In this document: piece after piece, positions 18,616 through 26,412 of the stretch
Layout: every line of letters begins with the position of its first letter
Position numbering within the stretch: position 1 is the first letter of the stretch
Assembly (NCBI RefSeq): GCF_900116865.1
Contig: NZ_FPCD01000024.1
Location: 1 to 36,084 of the forward strand
Length of the DNA: 36,084 nt
Direction of reading: 5' to 3'
Origin: Butyrivibrio sp. M55
GTDB taxonomy: Bacteria; Bacillota; Clostridia; Lachnospirales; Lachnospiraceae
Translations under genes and position numbers: made by a program
Notes under the pieces: model-generated
Databases searched by the model: none
What the model was told of the DNA's origin: nothing
What the model saw: the letters and a program-made list of their open reading frames with translations, nothing else

Positions 18616-18784
18616 AGAAACAATTATCGAGGGAATGCGAATTTTTTTCAAGAGCGGATTACGGTATATATATGCAGATGTGAGTGAAATTGCATAAATG
18701 ATGAATATATGTACGGAATATGTGTTAAACTGAGTTTGTGTAGTTATTATCGATTATACAAATTTTTTATGAGAGGCACCTAAA

Positions 18785-19891
18785 ATGGATAGGACTAAAA
18801 GTATTGTAAGGACAAGTATTATAGGAATTGCGGCAAATATTTTGCTGTCGGTGTTTAAGGCATTTGTGGGAGTGTTGTCACATTCGGTTGCGATAACGAT
18901 GGATGCCGTCAATAATCTGAGTGATGCTTTTTCATCGGTTATAACGATTGTGGGAGCGAAGCTTTCGGCAAGAGAGCCTGACAGGAAGCACCCTTACGGC
19001 TACGGAAGGATAGAGTATCTTTCGGCGATGGTGATCGGAATAATTATTCTGTATGCCGGAATTACTTCTTTTACGGAGTCTGTAACTAAGATAATTCATC
19101 CTGAGACGCCTGACTACGGGACGCCCGCACTTGTTATCGTGTCGGCTGCGATCGTTGTGAAGATCGTGCTTGGTTTATATACCAAGAAGATGGGAGAGAA
19201 GGTTGATTCGGATTCGCTTGTTGCGTCGGGAAAAGATGCGCTGAATGATTCTATAATCTCGGCAGCTACGCTTATTGCGGCAATTATCTTTATCACAACG
19301 GGATTTAGTATTGAAGCGTACATCGGAGTTGTGATCTCTTTTATCATTATAAAGACGGGATTTGAGACGCTTCGCGATACCGTGAGCATGACTCTCGGAG
19401 AGAGGATTACGCCTGAACTTACAAAGAAGGTAAAGTCCAGTATAAACGAGCTTGAAGAAGTAAGAGGAGTTTATGATCTTATCATTCACAATTACGGCTC
19501 CGAGAAGCTTATAGGTTCAGCGCATGTTGAGATTCCCGATACGCTTTCAGCTGTTGAGATCGATGCGCTCGACAGGGTTATCGCCAAGAAAGTGTTCATC
19601 GACACGGGAATTATGATGGGTGGAATATCTGTTTATTCAACAAATACAAGTGATTCAGTCGCTGTAGAGGCGCATAAGAAGATTTCGGCACTTGTCAGCG
19701 ATTACGATGAAGCTTTGCAGATTCACGGTTTCTACATGAACCACAAGACAAAGGAGATAAGGTTTGACCTTGTTATCGATATAGAGGCGAAGAACAAGAG
19801 AGAAGTTCTTTCCAAGGTTTCAAAGCGTGTTGAGGAGATGTATCCCGAGTATGTTGTGGAAGTCCTTATGGACTATAATTTCTCGGATTGA
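18785..19891 (+). CDS. cation diffusion facilitator (CDF) family metal exporter
   Basis: 368 residues. An N-terminal six-helix membrane domain (about 8-210) carries the metal-site motifs MDAVNNLSDA and HPYGYGRIEYLS plus the second-site DSLVASGKDALND. A cytoplasmic C-terminal domain extends to 368. The family exchanges Zn2+, Mn2+, Fe2+ or Cd2+ for protons; the metal is not decided here. GAGAGG lies 8 bases before the ATG. The gene is divergent from the methyltransferase and followed 10 bases later by a small gene. Confidence 0.92.
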   Translation: MDRTKSIVRTSIIGIAANILLSVFKAFVGVLSHSVAITMDAVNNLSDAFSSVITIVGAKLSAREPDRKHPYGYGRIEYLSAMVIGIIILYAGITSFTESVTKIIHPETPDYGTPALVIVSAAIVVKIVLGLYTKKMGEKVDSDSLVASGKDALNDSIISAATLIAAIIFITTGFSIEAYIGVVISFIIIKTGFETLRDTVSMTLGERITPELTKKVKSSINELEEVRGVYDLIIHNYGSEKLIGSAHVEIPDTLSAVEIDALDRVIAKKVFIDTGIMMGGISVYSTNTSDSVAVEAHKKISALVSDYDEALQIHGFYMNHKTKEIRFDLVIDIEAKNKREVLSKVSKRVEEMYPEYVVEVLMDYNFSD

Positions 19892-19901
19892 GGAAGATGA
19901 T

Positions 19902-20132
19902 ATGTTTTTTAATCTTTTTTCAAAGAAAACTTCATCAGTACCTGCCTACGATTATGATCCTGCAAAAGAGAAGCCGATAATTCATGCATCTATCTGCAAC
20001 GGCGAACAGGTCGCAGGCTTTAAGGATATTTCGACAGGTGAATTTCACGAAATTATGCTGATCCGCGATGCGAAAGATTTGGAAGATTTCAAAAATGCAT
20101 TCGGACTTGAAGATGTCGGGAAAGAATATTGA
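19902..20132 (+). CDS. small protein of unknown function
   Basis: 76 residues starting MFFNLFSKK. A longer in-frame reading (19827) would overlap the CDF gene; ATG 19902 is preferred because GAGGAAG lies 5-6 bases upstream. It is acidic and soluble, with no membrane segment or Cys motif and no known family recognised. Position 10 bases after the CDF gene and the terminator just downstream suggest it is the second gene of that transcript. Confidence 0.75.
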   Translation: MFFNLFSKKTSSVPAYDYDPAKEKPIIHASICNGEQVAGFKDISTGEFHEIMLIRDAKDLEDFKNAFGLEDVGKEY

Positions 20133-20141
20133 TTGCATAGC

Positions 20142-20180
20142 AAAACGCTATCTCATAATTGATATGGGATAGCGTTTTTA
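20142..20180. terminator. bidirectional terminator
   Basis: AAAACGCTATCTCAT pairs with ATGGGATAGCGTTTT (one G-T pair) around a short loop, with A- and T-runs on the two sides. It serves the small gene (+) and the TraX-like gene (-). Confidence 0.88.
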
Positions 20181-20186
20181 CAGTTT

Positions 20187-20948
20187 TTATGAAACAAATA
20201 TGTGTTCCAAGATCATAAGAATCCACAAATGCAGGGGATATATAACGTAGAACAGATACTTGCTGAATGCGGTGTTCTTGCCTCTTTTTTCGTTATACAG
20301 AAGCATAAATGGAATCATCGCTATCATTGCCCATTCGTTGTTGAAGCACAGGTAGGGATAAAGCTTGCAGGGCTTGGCTGCGAAATAATAGGAGAGTTCA
20401 TGTACCAGTATGAAAATGCACCAAGCGCTTATTCCCAAGTATTGCAAATACTTCTTTCCGCGGAAAAACCATACTACAAAGGCAATGGGCACCAAGTATA
20501 TTCCGCCCTCAAAAGAAAGGCTCATAAACGCGGCTAAGAATGCAAGAAAAATATTCTGTATTATTTTGCTGCGCTGCCTTACATTTTCCAGGCACCAGAC
20601 AAATGCAAACAAGAATCCAAGGGTAAGGAAAATGTCATTTCCGTTCATCAATGAACCAAGATCTTGTTTTCCTGTGACTGGATCAACATTATGCAATAGC
20701 AGATTTAGAGTGATATTTCCAAGCATCATTATTATTCCTGTAACGAACAGCCTGATCAGGAATTTCTTGCGGCTTCGTGTGTGATAGAAGCCCTCTATCA
20801 TCAAGTACAAAAATAGCGGCGAAACAAATCGCGTAATTATAGAAATAAATTCAAAGTGCGAATAAAAAAGATATGAATGAACATGATCAAGTATCATAAA
20901 TGCCAGTGCTATCAATTTTAATCTATAAGAATCAAGTCCTTTTTCCAT
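20187..20948 (-). CDS. TraX-like family membrane protein
   Basis: 253 residues with about 7-8 membrane segments. The opening LKLIALAFMILDHVHSYLF, with FVSPLFLYLMIEGFYHTRSR soon after, is the signature of the TraX family (the F-plasmid member acetylates pilin; chromosomal relatives are thought to be membrane acyltransferases). A strong AAGGAGGTGATC ribosome site precedes the ATG. It stands alone between two terminators, with no conjugation genes nearby, so the F-pilin role should not be carried over. Confidence 0.82.
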   Translation of the reverse strand: MEKGLDSYRLKLIALAFMILDHVHSYLFYSHFEFISIITRFVSPLFLYLMIEGFYHTRSRKKFLIRLFVTGIIMMLGNITLNLLLHNVDPVTGKQDLGSLMNGNDIFLTLGFLFAFVWCLENVRQRSKIIQNIFLAFLAAFMSLSFEGGIYLVPIAFVVWFFRGKKYLQYLGISAWCIFILVHELSYYFAAKPCKLYPYLCFNNEWAMIAMIPFMLLYNEKRGKNTAFSKYLFYVIYPLHLWILMILEHIFVS

Positions 20949-20980
20949 ATGATCACCTCCTTATCTTATTATTTTTGGGT

Positions 20981-21053
20981 AAAAAAAGGGTGTAGCCAAT
21001 TTGCATATGTACCGGGGAATCCCGGACACATATCAATTTAATTCAGCTACACC
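20981..21053 (-). terminator. long-stem terminator of the ABC transporter operon
   Basis: GGTGTAGC (20989-20996) and GCTACACC (21046-21053) enclose a second, nearly complete stem ending in CCGGGGAATCCCGG. On the - strand the hairpin is followed by TTTTTTT, which fits termination of the operon reading into it. At about 65 bases the hairpin is longer than usual. Confidence 0.7.
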
Positions 21054-21080
21054 ATTAAAAAACAAAATTGCTGTTGAAGA

Positions 21081-21872
21081 TCACTCGAGATTGAGCTTCT
21101 TATTCATGACCTTTATGGTTGCAAAGTAGAAGATTACTATAAGGATAAGTGAGTAAATTATGTTTGCAGGAAGCCACACAGCTTCATCTTTTGTAAAGAT
21201 GTTAAAAAAGAAGATCAACGAAACCATACCAATACCCATATAGCTAAGTACAGTATTCCTAAGCTTGTGTTTGCTGCTCAGTTGTCCAAGGCTCATGCAG
21301 AAGAAAAGAGCCATGATCTGAGAGAGGGCTTCCAATAATAGAACAAGCATGAAATCGTCTGAAAGTATTACTAAAAGGGCGCTGATATAGGCGTCTAAGG
21401 TATTAGGCTCATATAAAGGATAACATTGTTTTTGGATAATCTCTTCTCCTATTAATATGACGGGGAGTGCTGAAATTATATAAACAACAGCCCATATGAA
21501 GACAACTATCATTTTGGAAGAAACAACTTTGGTGATGCTTGCAGGAAGAGTAAATGACAGATATCCTTGAGCCGAGTACAAAGTTTTGTAGTAGTATCTG
21601 ATCATATATATTGCTGCAAGAGTAGCTAAAGCAGGAAGTATTAAAATGAATAATGTTACCCAATCGTTCAGTTTAAAATAGAGAAGAGGAAGTCCCGCGG
21701 TGTCTATTGATAGGCGTCCATCGGGCGAAACAGTGGCCTTAGCATAATACATTTTCTGTATGAGACAATGTAAAATTTCGCCTATAATCTCCACTAAAAC
21801 AGTTATTGCTATCAGTGCCAACATTACCGGCCTTGTCTTTTTTAAGTCAAAAGCTATAAGTTTCTTTAACAT
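21081..21872 (-). CDS. ABC-2 type transporter permease (first copy)
   Basis: 263 residues with six predicted membrane segments and an N-terminus LIAFDLKKTRPVM shared with the gene at 23023. Both keep the internal YSAQGYLSFTLPAS-like signature and end in NKKLNLE. It should pair with the ATPase whose last 7 bases overlap its start. The substrate is unknown; YtrA-linked transporters often respond to cell-wall-active compounds. It is the last gene before the long-stem terminator. Confidence 0.85.
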   Translation of the reverse strand: MLKKLIAFDLKKTRPVMLALIAITVLVEIIGEILHCLIQKMYYAKATVSPDGRLSIDTAGLPLLYFKLNDWVTLFILILPALATLAAIYMIRYYYKTLYSAQGYLSFTLPASITKVVSSKMIVVFIWAVVYIISALPVILIGEEIIQKQCYPLYEPNTLDAYISALLVILSDDFMLVLLLEALSQIMALFFCMSLGQLSSKHKLRNTVLSYMGIGMVSLIFFFNIFTKDEAVWLPANIIYSLILIVIFYFATIKVMNKKLNLE

Positions 21873-22564
21873 CTGTATACCTCCCTGAATAATTCATCGA
21901 CAGATTTACCGTGTTCAGCCCTTATGTCATCAACAGACTGATAGAGTTTGATACTGCCGTTTTGCAAAAAGATGGCTTCATCAAGCACCGGCTCGATGTC
22001 ACTGATAAGGTGAGTTGCGATGATCAGAGAAGCAGACGGTTCAAAGTTACTTATGATAGTACGAAGTATATAATCTCTGGCAGCAGGATCCACACCCGCG
22101 ATAGGTTCGTCAAGAATGTAGAGTTTTGCCCTGCGGCTCATTATGAGGATAAGCTGAACTTTTTCCTTAGTACCTTTTGAAAGAGTCTTGAGCTTACTCT
22201 TTGGATCTATCTTAAGGCTTGAGAGCATCTCGGAAGCCCTGTTTTCATCGAAGTCTTCATAAAAATCCTTAAACATCGCAATAATGGATTCGATCGTCAT
22301 GTTCTCATCAAGGTAGGTCTTATCGGGAAGATAGGATACGATTGCTTTACTCTTTGGTCCGACGGGATTGCCGTCAACAAGTACAGATCCGTTTGTTGGC
22401 TGCAGAAGACCGCAGATTATCTTTATAAGTGTTGTCTTTCCGCTGCCGTTGGGACCAAGAAGTCCTACGATGTGCCCCGGAGCGATGTTAAGAGTTACAT
22501 CATTCAGGGCCTGCTTTTTGTCATATGTTTTTGATAACCCCTGTATTTCCAATAAATTACTCAT
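21866..22564 (-). CDS. ABC transporter ATP-binding protein
   Basis: 232 residues. Walker A GPNGSGKT (37-44), the signature region LSKGTKEKVQL, Walker B LYILDEP and the switch His in ATHLI are present. The start is MSNLLEIQ at 22564 with AGAAGGAG 7 bases upstream; an in-frame ATG 11 codons earlier has no ribosome site. It ends EVYRC, overlapping the permease start by 7 bases. It is the only ATPase in the operon and may energise both permeases. Confidence 0.94.
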   Translation of the reverse strand: MSNLLEIQGLSKTYDKKQALNDVTLNIAPGHIVGLLGPNGSGKTTLIKIICGLLQPTNGSVLVDGNPVGPKSKAIVSYLPDKTYLDENMTIESIIAMFKDFYEDFDENRASEMLSSLKIDPKSKLKTLSKGTKEKVQLILIMSRRAKLYILDEPIAGVDPAARDYILRTIISNFEPSASLIIATHLISDIEPVLDEAIFLQNGSIKLYQSVDDIRAEHGKSVDELFREVYRC

Positions 22565-22604
22565 ACTTTTTTCTCCTTCTAAAAACGCAAATTGCATTAC
22601 TGAA

Positions 22605-22967
22605 TTATTTTTCTGTATATTCCTTTACCAGCTGTATGATTTCTTTTCCGGTAAAGCCAAGTTTCTCCAAGCTCTTGAAGAATTCTTCTATTTGTACGTC
22701 TACAAGTGACTTTCTCATTTTCTTGATCAAAGTATCATCGTCCGTAATAAAACGTCCGCTGGTTCTTTCTGAATGAACAAGGCCCGTTGATTCAAGATCG
22801 CTGAGCGCTTTTTGCATTGTATTTGGATTGACACCGGCTTCTGCGGCAAGGTCGCGGACGCTGGGAAGCTTATCACCCGGTTTGTAAACTCCTGAAATAA
22901 TGTCAACCTGGAGATGCTCAATAATCTGAACAAAGATAGGACTGTCCGAATTAAGATTCCATGGCAT
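22605..22967 (-). CDS. GntR-family regulator, YtrA type
   Basis: 120 residues, the short YtrA-type length. A winged helix domain (about 8-78) contains KLPSVRDLAAEAGVNPNTMQKAL. A short helical tail (about 82-120) includes LIKKMRKSLVDVQIEEFF. Proteins of this type repress neighbouring ABC transporter genes. GAAAGGAA lies 8 bases before the ATG. It lies between permease 2 and the ATPase; the inverted repeat at 23926-23959 in the operon promoter is the likely target. Confidence 0.92.
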   Translation of the reverse strand: MPWNLNSDSPIFVQIIEHLQVDIISGVYKPGDKLPSVRDLAAEAGVNPNTMQKALSDLESTGLVHSERTSGRFITDDDTLIKKMRKSLVDVQIEEFFKSLEKLGFTGKEIIQLVKEYTEK

Positions 22968-23022
22968 AGTTATTTATTCCTTTCTATTGTTATTTTGAAA
23001 TAAACCGTTTGTGTTTTCTGAT

Positions 23023-23739
23023 TCATTCAAGATTAAGCTTTTTATTTGTAATGAAGATAGCTGCGACGCAAGAAACTGCTATCAAAATAATTGATGTAAT
23101 AAGGTTAGCTACGCAAAACATATCTACATAATCCCAAGCCCAAGTGCCGCGTGCTTCTGTACTGGATCTAAGATTATATATAAAGAGGACCAGTGATAGA
23201 GTGCCTAATCCCATATAGAAAATCACCGCTTTTAAAGATCCGTGTTTTCTAAAAATCCGACTGATGCTTATGCTTAAGAAAACAATCATTACCTGTGATA
23301 TGCTTTCAAGTAAAAAAGCAAAATCAAAATAGAGTCTGGTTCCTACACTATAAGGTGTAAAGGTTTCTGATATTCCATGGTTGGTTATTATGGAAGAGAG
23401 CCCCATGGACATAATATAAATTGCCACCCATATGCAGGTTACGATTATCTTTGATAAAACAACTTCCGTGATGGTTGTGGGAAGAGTAAATGACAGATAT
23501 CCCTGCGTGGAATACATACTGTTGTAAAAATATTTACTCATATATATAATTGCAGCCGCGCACATTGCCGGATTTGCCAATAAAATGAAGCATTGAAGAT
23601 AACCTTCAAGCGTTTCGTTATTTATGGGCGTAAATTGCAGTACTCCGAATAAGATACCTACTAAAATCTGTATCAGACACAAAAGCATCATTACTGTTTT
23701 TGTATTTCTGAAGTCATGTTTTATAAGTTTCGTTAACAT
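23023..23739 (-). CDS. ABC-2 type transporter permease (second copy)
   Basis: 238 residues with six membrane segments. It is paralogous to the permease at 21081: both start with LIK/LIAFD-type ends, carry YSTQGYLSFTLPTT / YSAQGYLSFTLPAS and finish NKKLNLE. It lacks its own ATPase. GGGAGG precedes the ATG, which overlaps the stop of the regulator remnant (ATGTTAA). The GntR gene follows 55 bases later without a terminator, so one transcript is likely for all five reading frames. Confidence 0.85.
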   Translation of the reverse strand: MLTKLIKHDFRNTKTVMMLLCLIQILVGILFGVLQFTPINNETLEGYLQCFILLANPAMCAAAIIYMSKYFYNSMYSTQGYLSFTLPTTITEVVLSKIIVTCIWVAIYIMSMGLSSIITNHGISETFTPYSVGTRLYFDFAFLLESISQVMIVFLSISISRIFRKHGSLKAVIFYMGLGTLSLVLFIYNLRSSTEARGTWAWDYVDMFCVANLITSIILIAVSCVAAIFITNKKLNLE

Positions 23740-23870
23740 CTTCTGTATACCTCCCCGTACTCCTTTACAAGTCGTAAGATCTCCTCACCGGTAAAGCCAA
23801 ACTTTTCCATGTTTTTAAAGAACTTTTCTATCTGAACATCTACAAGTGATTTTCTCATTTTTTTAACCAT
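23733..23870 (-). pseudogene. truncated GntR (YtrA-type) tail, 45 codons, internal-deletion scar
   Basis: Translation reads MVKKMRKSLVDVQIEKFFKN, then a region matching the last third of the intact GntR at 22605 (LIKKMRKSLVDVQIEEFFKS...). The helix-turn-helix is missing. In-frame homology extends a few codons upstream of the ATG (FITEDNT against FITDDDT), showing this ATG is internal to the ancestral gene. The last codons (EVYRRC) and the following GGGAGGTATACAG match the 3' end of the ATPase gene (EVYRC and the same bases). It looks like GntR fused to the last codons of a lost ATPase. GGAGG sits 10 bases before the ATG, so it could still be translated as a mini-protein. Confidence 0.8.
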
Positions 23871-23925
23871 AGTGTTGTCCTCCGTAATAAACGATTGAGT
23901 GTTCTTCCTTTGTAAAATGCATTTT

Positions 23926-23959
23926 GTATTATTGTACTAATTGAATAGTACAGTAATAC
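23926..23959. promoter_or_regulatory. operator-like inverted repeat of the GntR/ABC operon
   Basis: GTATTATTGTACTA, 6 bases, TAGTACAGTAATAC: two 14-base arms matching at 13 positions. The repeat runs from the -10 box into the transcribed start region, the place where a repressor would block transcription. The adjacent YtrA-type regulator is the obvious candidate. Confidence 0.75.
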
Positions 23960-23986
23960 AATAACCCTTGTGATAAGATTTGTCAA
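23958..23986 (-). promoter_or_regulatory. promoter of the GntR/ABC operon
   Basis: On the - strand, TTGACA (perfect), 17 bases, TATTGT. The -10 overlaps one end of the inverted repeat. Confidence 0.75.
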
Positions 23987-24076
23987 CATGTTAGTTTTAT
24001 ATTTTGTCGGGACTTTTTTTATGAGGGACAATATAGTATTATCAAGGAAGTATTTGTAATTATGGAGGAAAGAAAA

Positions 24077-24367
24077 ATGGGAATTAATTCAATTGATGCA
24101 GAGGATGATCAGTTTGCGTATCGCTATGATACACAGCTTTTGATAGACAGACGCGATAAGGATCTTGATGAGGATGAGATAGCTGATTATATTACGGAGA
24201 ACTTTGAAGGCAATAGTCTGATCGCTGCAGGAGATGAGGACCTTATAAAGATTCATTTCCATACAAACGAACCTTGGAAGATTCTTGAGTACTGCAATAC
24301 TGTAGGCGAGATCTATGATATTGTCGTTGAAGACATGATCAGACAGGCCAACGGGCAGCAGGGGTAA
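24077..24367 (+). CDS. small stand-alone protein resembling the C-terminal end of FakA/DegV-associated kinases
   Basis: 96 residues. The motif AAGDEDLIKIHFHTNEPWKI (about 55-74) followed by GEIYDIVVEDM closely resembles the last domain of FakA-type (DAK2/YloV) fatty acid kinases, where HxHT and the following segment are conserved. The kinase domains are absent, so this is a single-domain relative and not the enzyme itself. The ATG at 24062 overlaps GGAGG; the ATG at 24077, 8 bases after it, is used. Function unknown; interaction with a lipid or a DegV-like partner would be a guess. Confidence 0.7.
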   Translation: MGINSIDAEDDQFAYRYDTQLLIDRRDKDLDEDEIADYITENFEGNSLIAAGDEDLIKIHFHTNEPWKILEYCNTVGEIYDIVVEDMIRQANGQQG

Positions 24368-24445
24368 TCCGGTTAGAACGATGAATGTGCTTAAAGATAC
24401 GGATATATTGGTGACCTACGATAACAGCTTTTTGGGAGCAATGAT

Positions 24446-24856
24446 TTGAAGAGTGAATATAAGACAAAACCAAGAAATCTGATCATAGAATATCTGAAAG
24501 ACAATGCGGACACCAGATTTACCGCAAGGGACATACTTAACGCGGTAAAGGACAAGGGCGACGGCCTCGACAGATCCACGGTTTACCGCAATCTTGAGAG
24601 GCTTTGCACGGAAGGTAAGCTTATCAAATACAAAGAAGCTGACGTTAACGCTTCCTGTTATCAGTATTCGGAGGAGCATGAGTCATGCCGCGAGCATATG
24701 CACGCGCAGTGCTCCGTGTGCGGAAAAATCTTTCATCTCGATAACAGTATTTTTAAGAGCGCAGCAAAAAAGATGATGACTGAATACGGGATTGAGATCG
24801 ATTACGGAAAGAGCGTGATAATGTGTGTCTGCGAAGAATGCAGAGAAGATAGCTGA
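24446..24856 (+). CDS. Fur-family transcriptional regulator, probably Zur
   Basis: 136 residues. A winged helix with the family signature DRSTVYRNLERLCTEGKL (about 41-58) is followed by a metal-binding dimer domain. Structural zinc pairs are C89-x2-C92 (CSVCGK) and C129-x2-C132 (CEEC). The His-rich HESCREHMHAQC segment (about 78-89) is the usual sensor site. The start is TTG 24446, 7 bases after GGGAG; no in-frame ATG fits. Fur, PerR and Zur cannot be separated by eye. The COG0523 GTPase next door, a typical zinc-starvation gene, favours Zur. Confidence 0.88.
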   Translation: MKSEYKTKPRNLIIEYLKDNADTRFTARDILNAVKDKGDGLDRSTVYRNLERLCTEGKLIKYKEADVNASCYQYSEEHESCREHMHAQCSVCGKIFHLDNSIFKSAAKKMMTEYGIEIDYGKSVIMCVCEECREDS

Positions 24857-24874
24857 ATACGACATATTTTAATT

Positions 24875-24908
24875 AAGGGTTCTGCTGAGGGCAGGCCCTT
24901 TTTCTTTT
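24875..24908 (+). terminator. terminator after the Fur-family gene
   Basis: AAGGG..CTGC pairs with GCAG.CCCTT around a short loop, followed by TTTTTCTTTT. It separates the regulator from the COG0523 gene, which has its own promoter. Confidence 0.75.
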
Positions 24909-24930
24909 GCCCAAATGATTAAAAAACAAA

Positions 24931-25003
24931 ATGCAACACTGTATCAGATTATATTGACATGTTCTGCATCACGGAACTATAATTATTTGCAATTGTGTTG
25001 CAT
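24931..25003. repeat. 9-bp inverted repeat flanking the COG0523 promoter
   Basis: ATGCAACAC (24931-24939) and GTGTTGCAT (24995-25003) are exact reverse complements placed on either side of the -35/-10 pair. They could be the halves of a looping operator or simply two binding half-sites. They do not resemble the classical Fur or B. subtilis Zur box. Confidence 0.5.
24954..24983 (+). promoter_or_regulatory. promoter of the COG0523 GTPase gene
   Basis: TTGACA (perfect), 18 bases, TATAAT (perfect), about 75 bases before the start codon. Such a consensus promoter would need repression, which fits control by the metal regulator upstream. Confidence 0.75.
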
Positions 25004-25057
25004 ATTATAAACAATAACCGGCAGACTCACATGTTTTTTGAAGATTGGAGAAATGGA

Positions 25058-26167
25058 ATGTCAAAGAGAGAAGTACCTATAGTTGTTATCACAGGATATC
25101 TGGGATCGGGCAAGACAACCCTGATGCAGAATATTCTTAAGCAGGAAAAGAGAAAGATCGCGCTCATAGTAAACGATATGGGTAGCGTAAATATAGATGC
25201 ATCCATATTGAATAAATCGGGAAACAAGCTTCTTCAGGTTGAGATGGTTGAGATGCAGAACGGATGCATCTGCTGTACTTTGAAAGATGAGTTCATGGCT
25301 GAGATAGAGCGCTTGTCCGCAGATAAGTCAATTGAGGCTATATTTGTTGAGGCGTCCGGAATCAGTGAGCCCTCATCTATTGCGGGTGCGTTCATAAATT
25401 ACGAAGAGATGACTCCCGACACAAGAGTATACCTTAAGGCGGTTGTGTCCGTGGTTGATGTTGACAGGATATACCGTGAGTTCCTTCATAACCTCACTTC
25501 CGAGGAGGAGAACGACGACGGAGACATCATCAACCTCATCATGGATCAGATTGAATTCTGCAATCTCATGATACTTAATAAGACAGATCTTTTGACCGAA
25601 AGCGAGCTTTCAGAGGTAAAAGCGGGACTTCGCAACATCCAGCAGGAGGCGGAGATGATAACTGCCGTGCACGGAGACGTGGACCTTGATGTTATCCTTA
25701 ACAGATCTGATCTTGATTATGACGAGGTAGAGGCGTACAGCGCGGTGCAGAAGGCACTCAACAACTGCGAACATGACGATGAGAAAGCGTGCGTTGATGA
25801 GTACGGAATTACTTCATTTGTTTTTGAGGAAAAGAAACCTTTTAACCGTGAGGCCTTCAACAAGCTTGTCATGGAATATCCCGAGACGCTCATAAGAACC
25901 AAGGGCTACATCTGGTTCAGCGATGACTGGGATCACATCCAGCTCTTCGAGCAGGCCGGAAGAAACGCTTCCATAACCGAAATGTCCGAGTGGGTATCCG
26001 CTTGGCCCGAAGAAGAACTTGCGCCTGTATTAAAAGACTTCCCCGATCTTACCGACGACTGGGATGATGTGTACGGCGACAGAGGCAATCAGGTCGTGTT
26101 CATCGGCAAGGGGTATGAGAAGGCGGAGATTGTGAAGCTTTTGTATGATTGTATAGATGAGAAATAA
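25058..26167 (+). CDS. COG0523 (CobW/ZNG1-like) metal-chaperone GTPase
   Basis: 369 residues. Walker A GYLGSGKTT is at residues 13-21, the family metal motif CxCC is at 70-73 (GCICCTL), NKTD gives guanine specificity, and the CobW C-terminal domain covers about 255-365. Such GTPases deliver Zn2+ (or Co2+, Fe2+) to target enzymes under metal limitation. The start is MSKREVPIV at 25058, 7 bases after TTGGAG; the in-frame GTG 21 codons upstream is rejected. The consensus promoter, flanking inverted repeat and Fur-family neighbour point to metal-regulated expression. Confidence 0.92.
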   Translation: MSKREVPIVVITGYLGSGKTTLMQNILKQEKRKIALIVNDMGSVNIDASILNKSGNKLLQVEMVEMQNGCICCTLKDEFMAEIERLSADKSIEAIFVEASGISEPSSIAGAFINYEEMTPDTRVYLKAVVSVVDVDRIYREFLHNLTSEEENDDGDIINLIMDQIEFCNLMILNKTDLLTESELSEVKAGLRNIQQEAEMITAVHGDVDLDVILNRSDLDYDEVEAYSAVQKALNNCEHDDEKACVDEYGITSFVFEEKKPFNREAFNKLVMEYPETLIRTKGYIWFSDDWDHIQLFEQAGRNASITEMSEWVSAWPEEELAPVLKDFPDLTDDWDDVYGDRGNQVVFIGKGYEKAEIVKLLYDCIDEK

Positions 26168-26182
26168 AGTGAAGATGAGTGG

Positions 26183-26215
26183 AGCAGCTGTTCGGGAGGA
26201 TGGCTGCTTTTTTTT
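26183..26215 (+). terminator. terminator after the COG0523 gene
   Basis: AGCAGC pairs with GCTGCT around a 14-base loop, followed by eight T residues. Confidence 0.7.
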
Positions 26216-26313
26216 AATAGAATGTACTAGAAGTAGTTTTTATAAAAATATCAGCGATAATTTTTAGGATGAATTATATTTGTTTACCAGCCTTTTATTA
26301 GTTTGAACAACTT

Positions 26314-26322
26314 TGTTATAAT
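26314..26322 (+). promoter_or_regulatory. extended -10 promoter for the unknown gene pair
   Basis: TGTTATAAT is a perfect extended -10, about 90 bases before the ATG at 26413. TTATTA at the -35 distance is weak. Confidence 0.5.
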
Positions 26323-26412
26323 TAAAATGTGCTATTGAGATTAGAAAAAGACGTAATATAGTGCATGGGATTAATATTTGAAAATACAAAATAGAAAGAG
26401 TGAGGTATAAAA

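Noticed and set aside
24381..24449. 22-codon frame (MNVLKDTDILVTYDN...) overlapping the TTG start of the Fur-family gene
   Set aside because: It could be a leader peptide coupled to the regulator, but it has no clear ribosome site and is too short to support.
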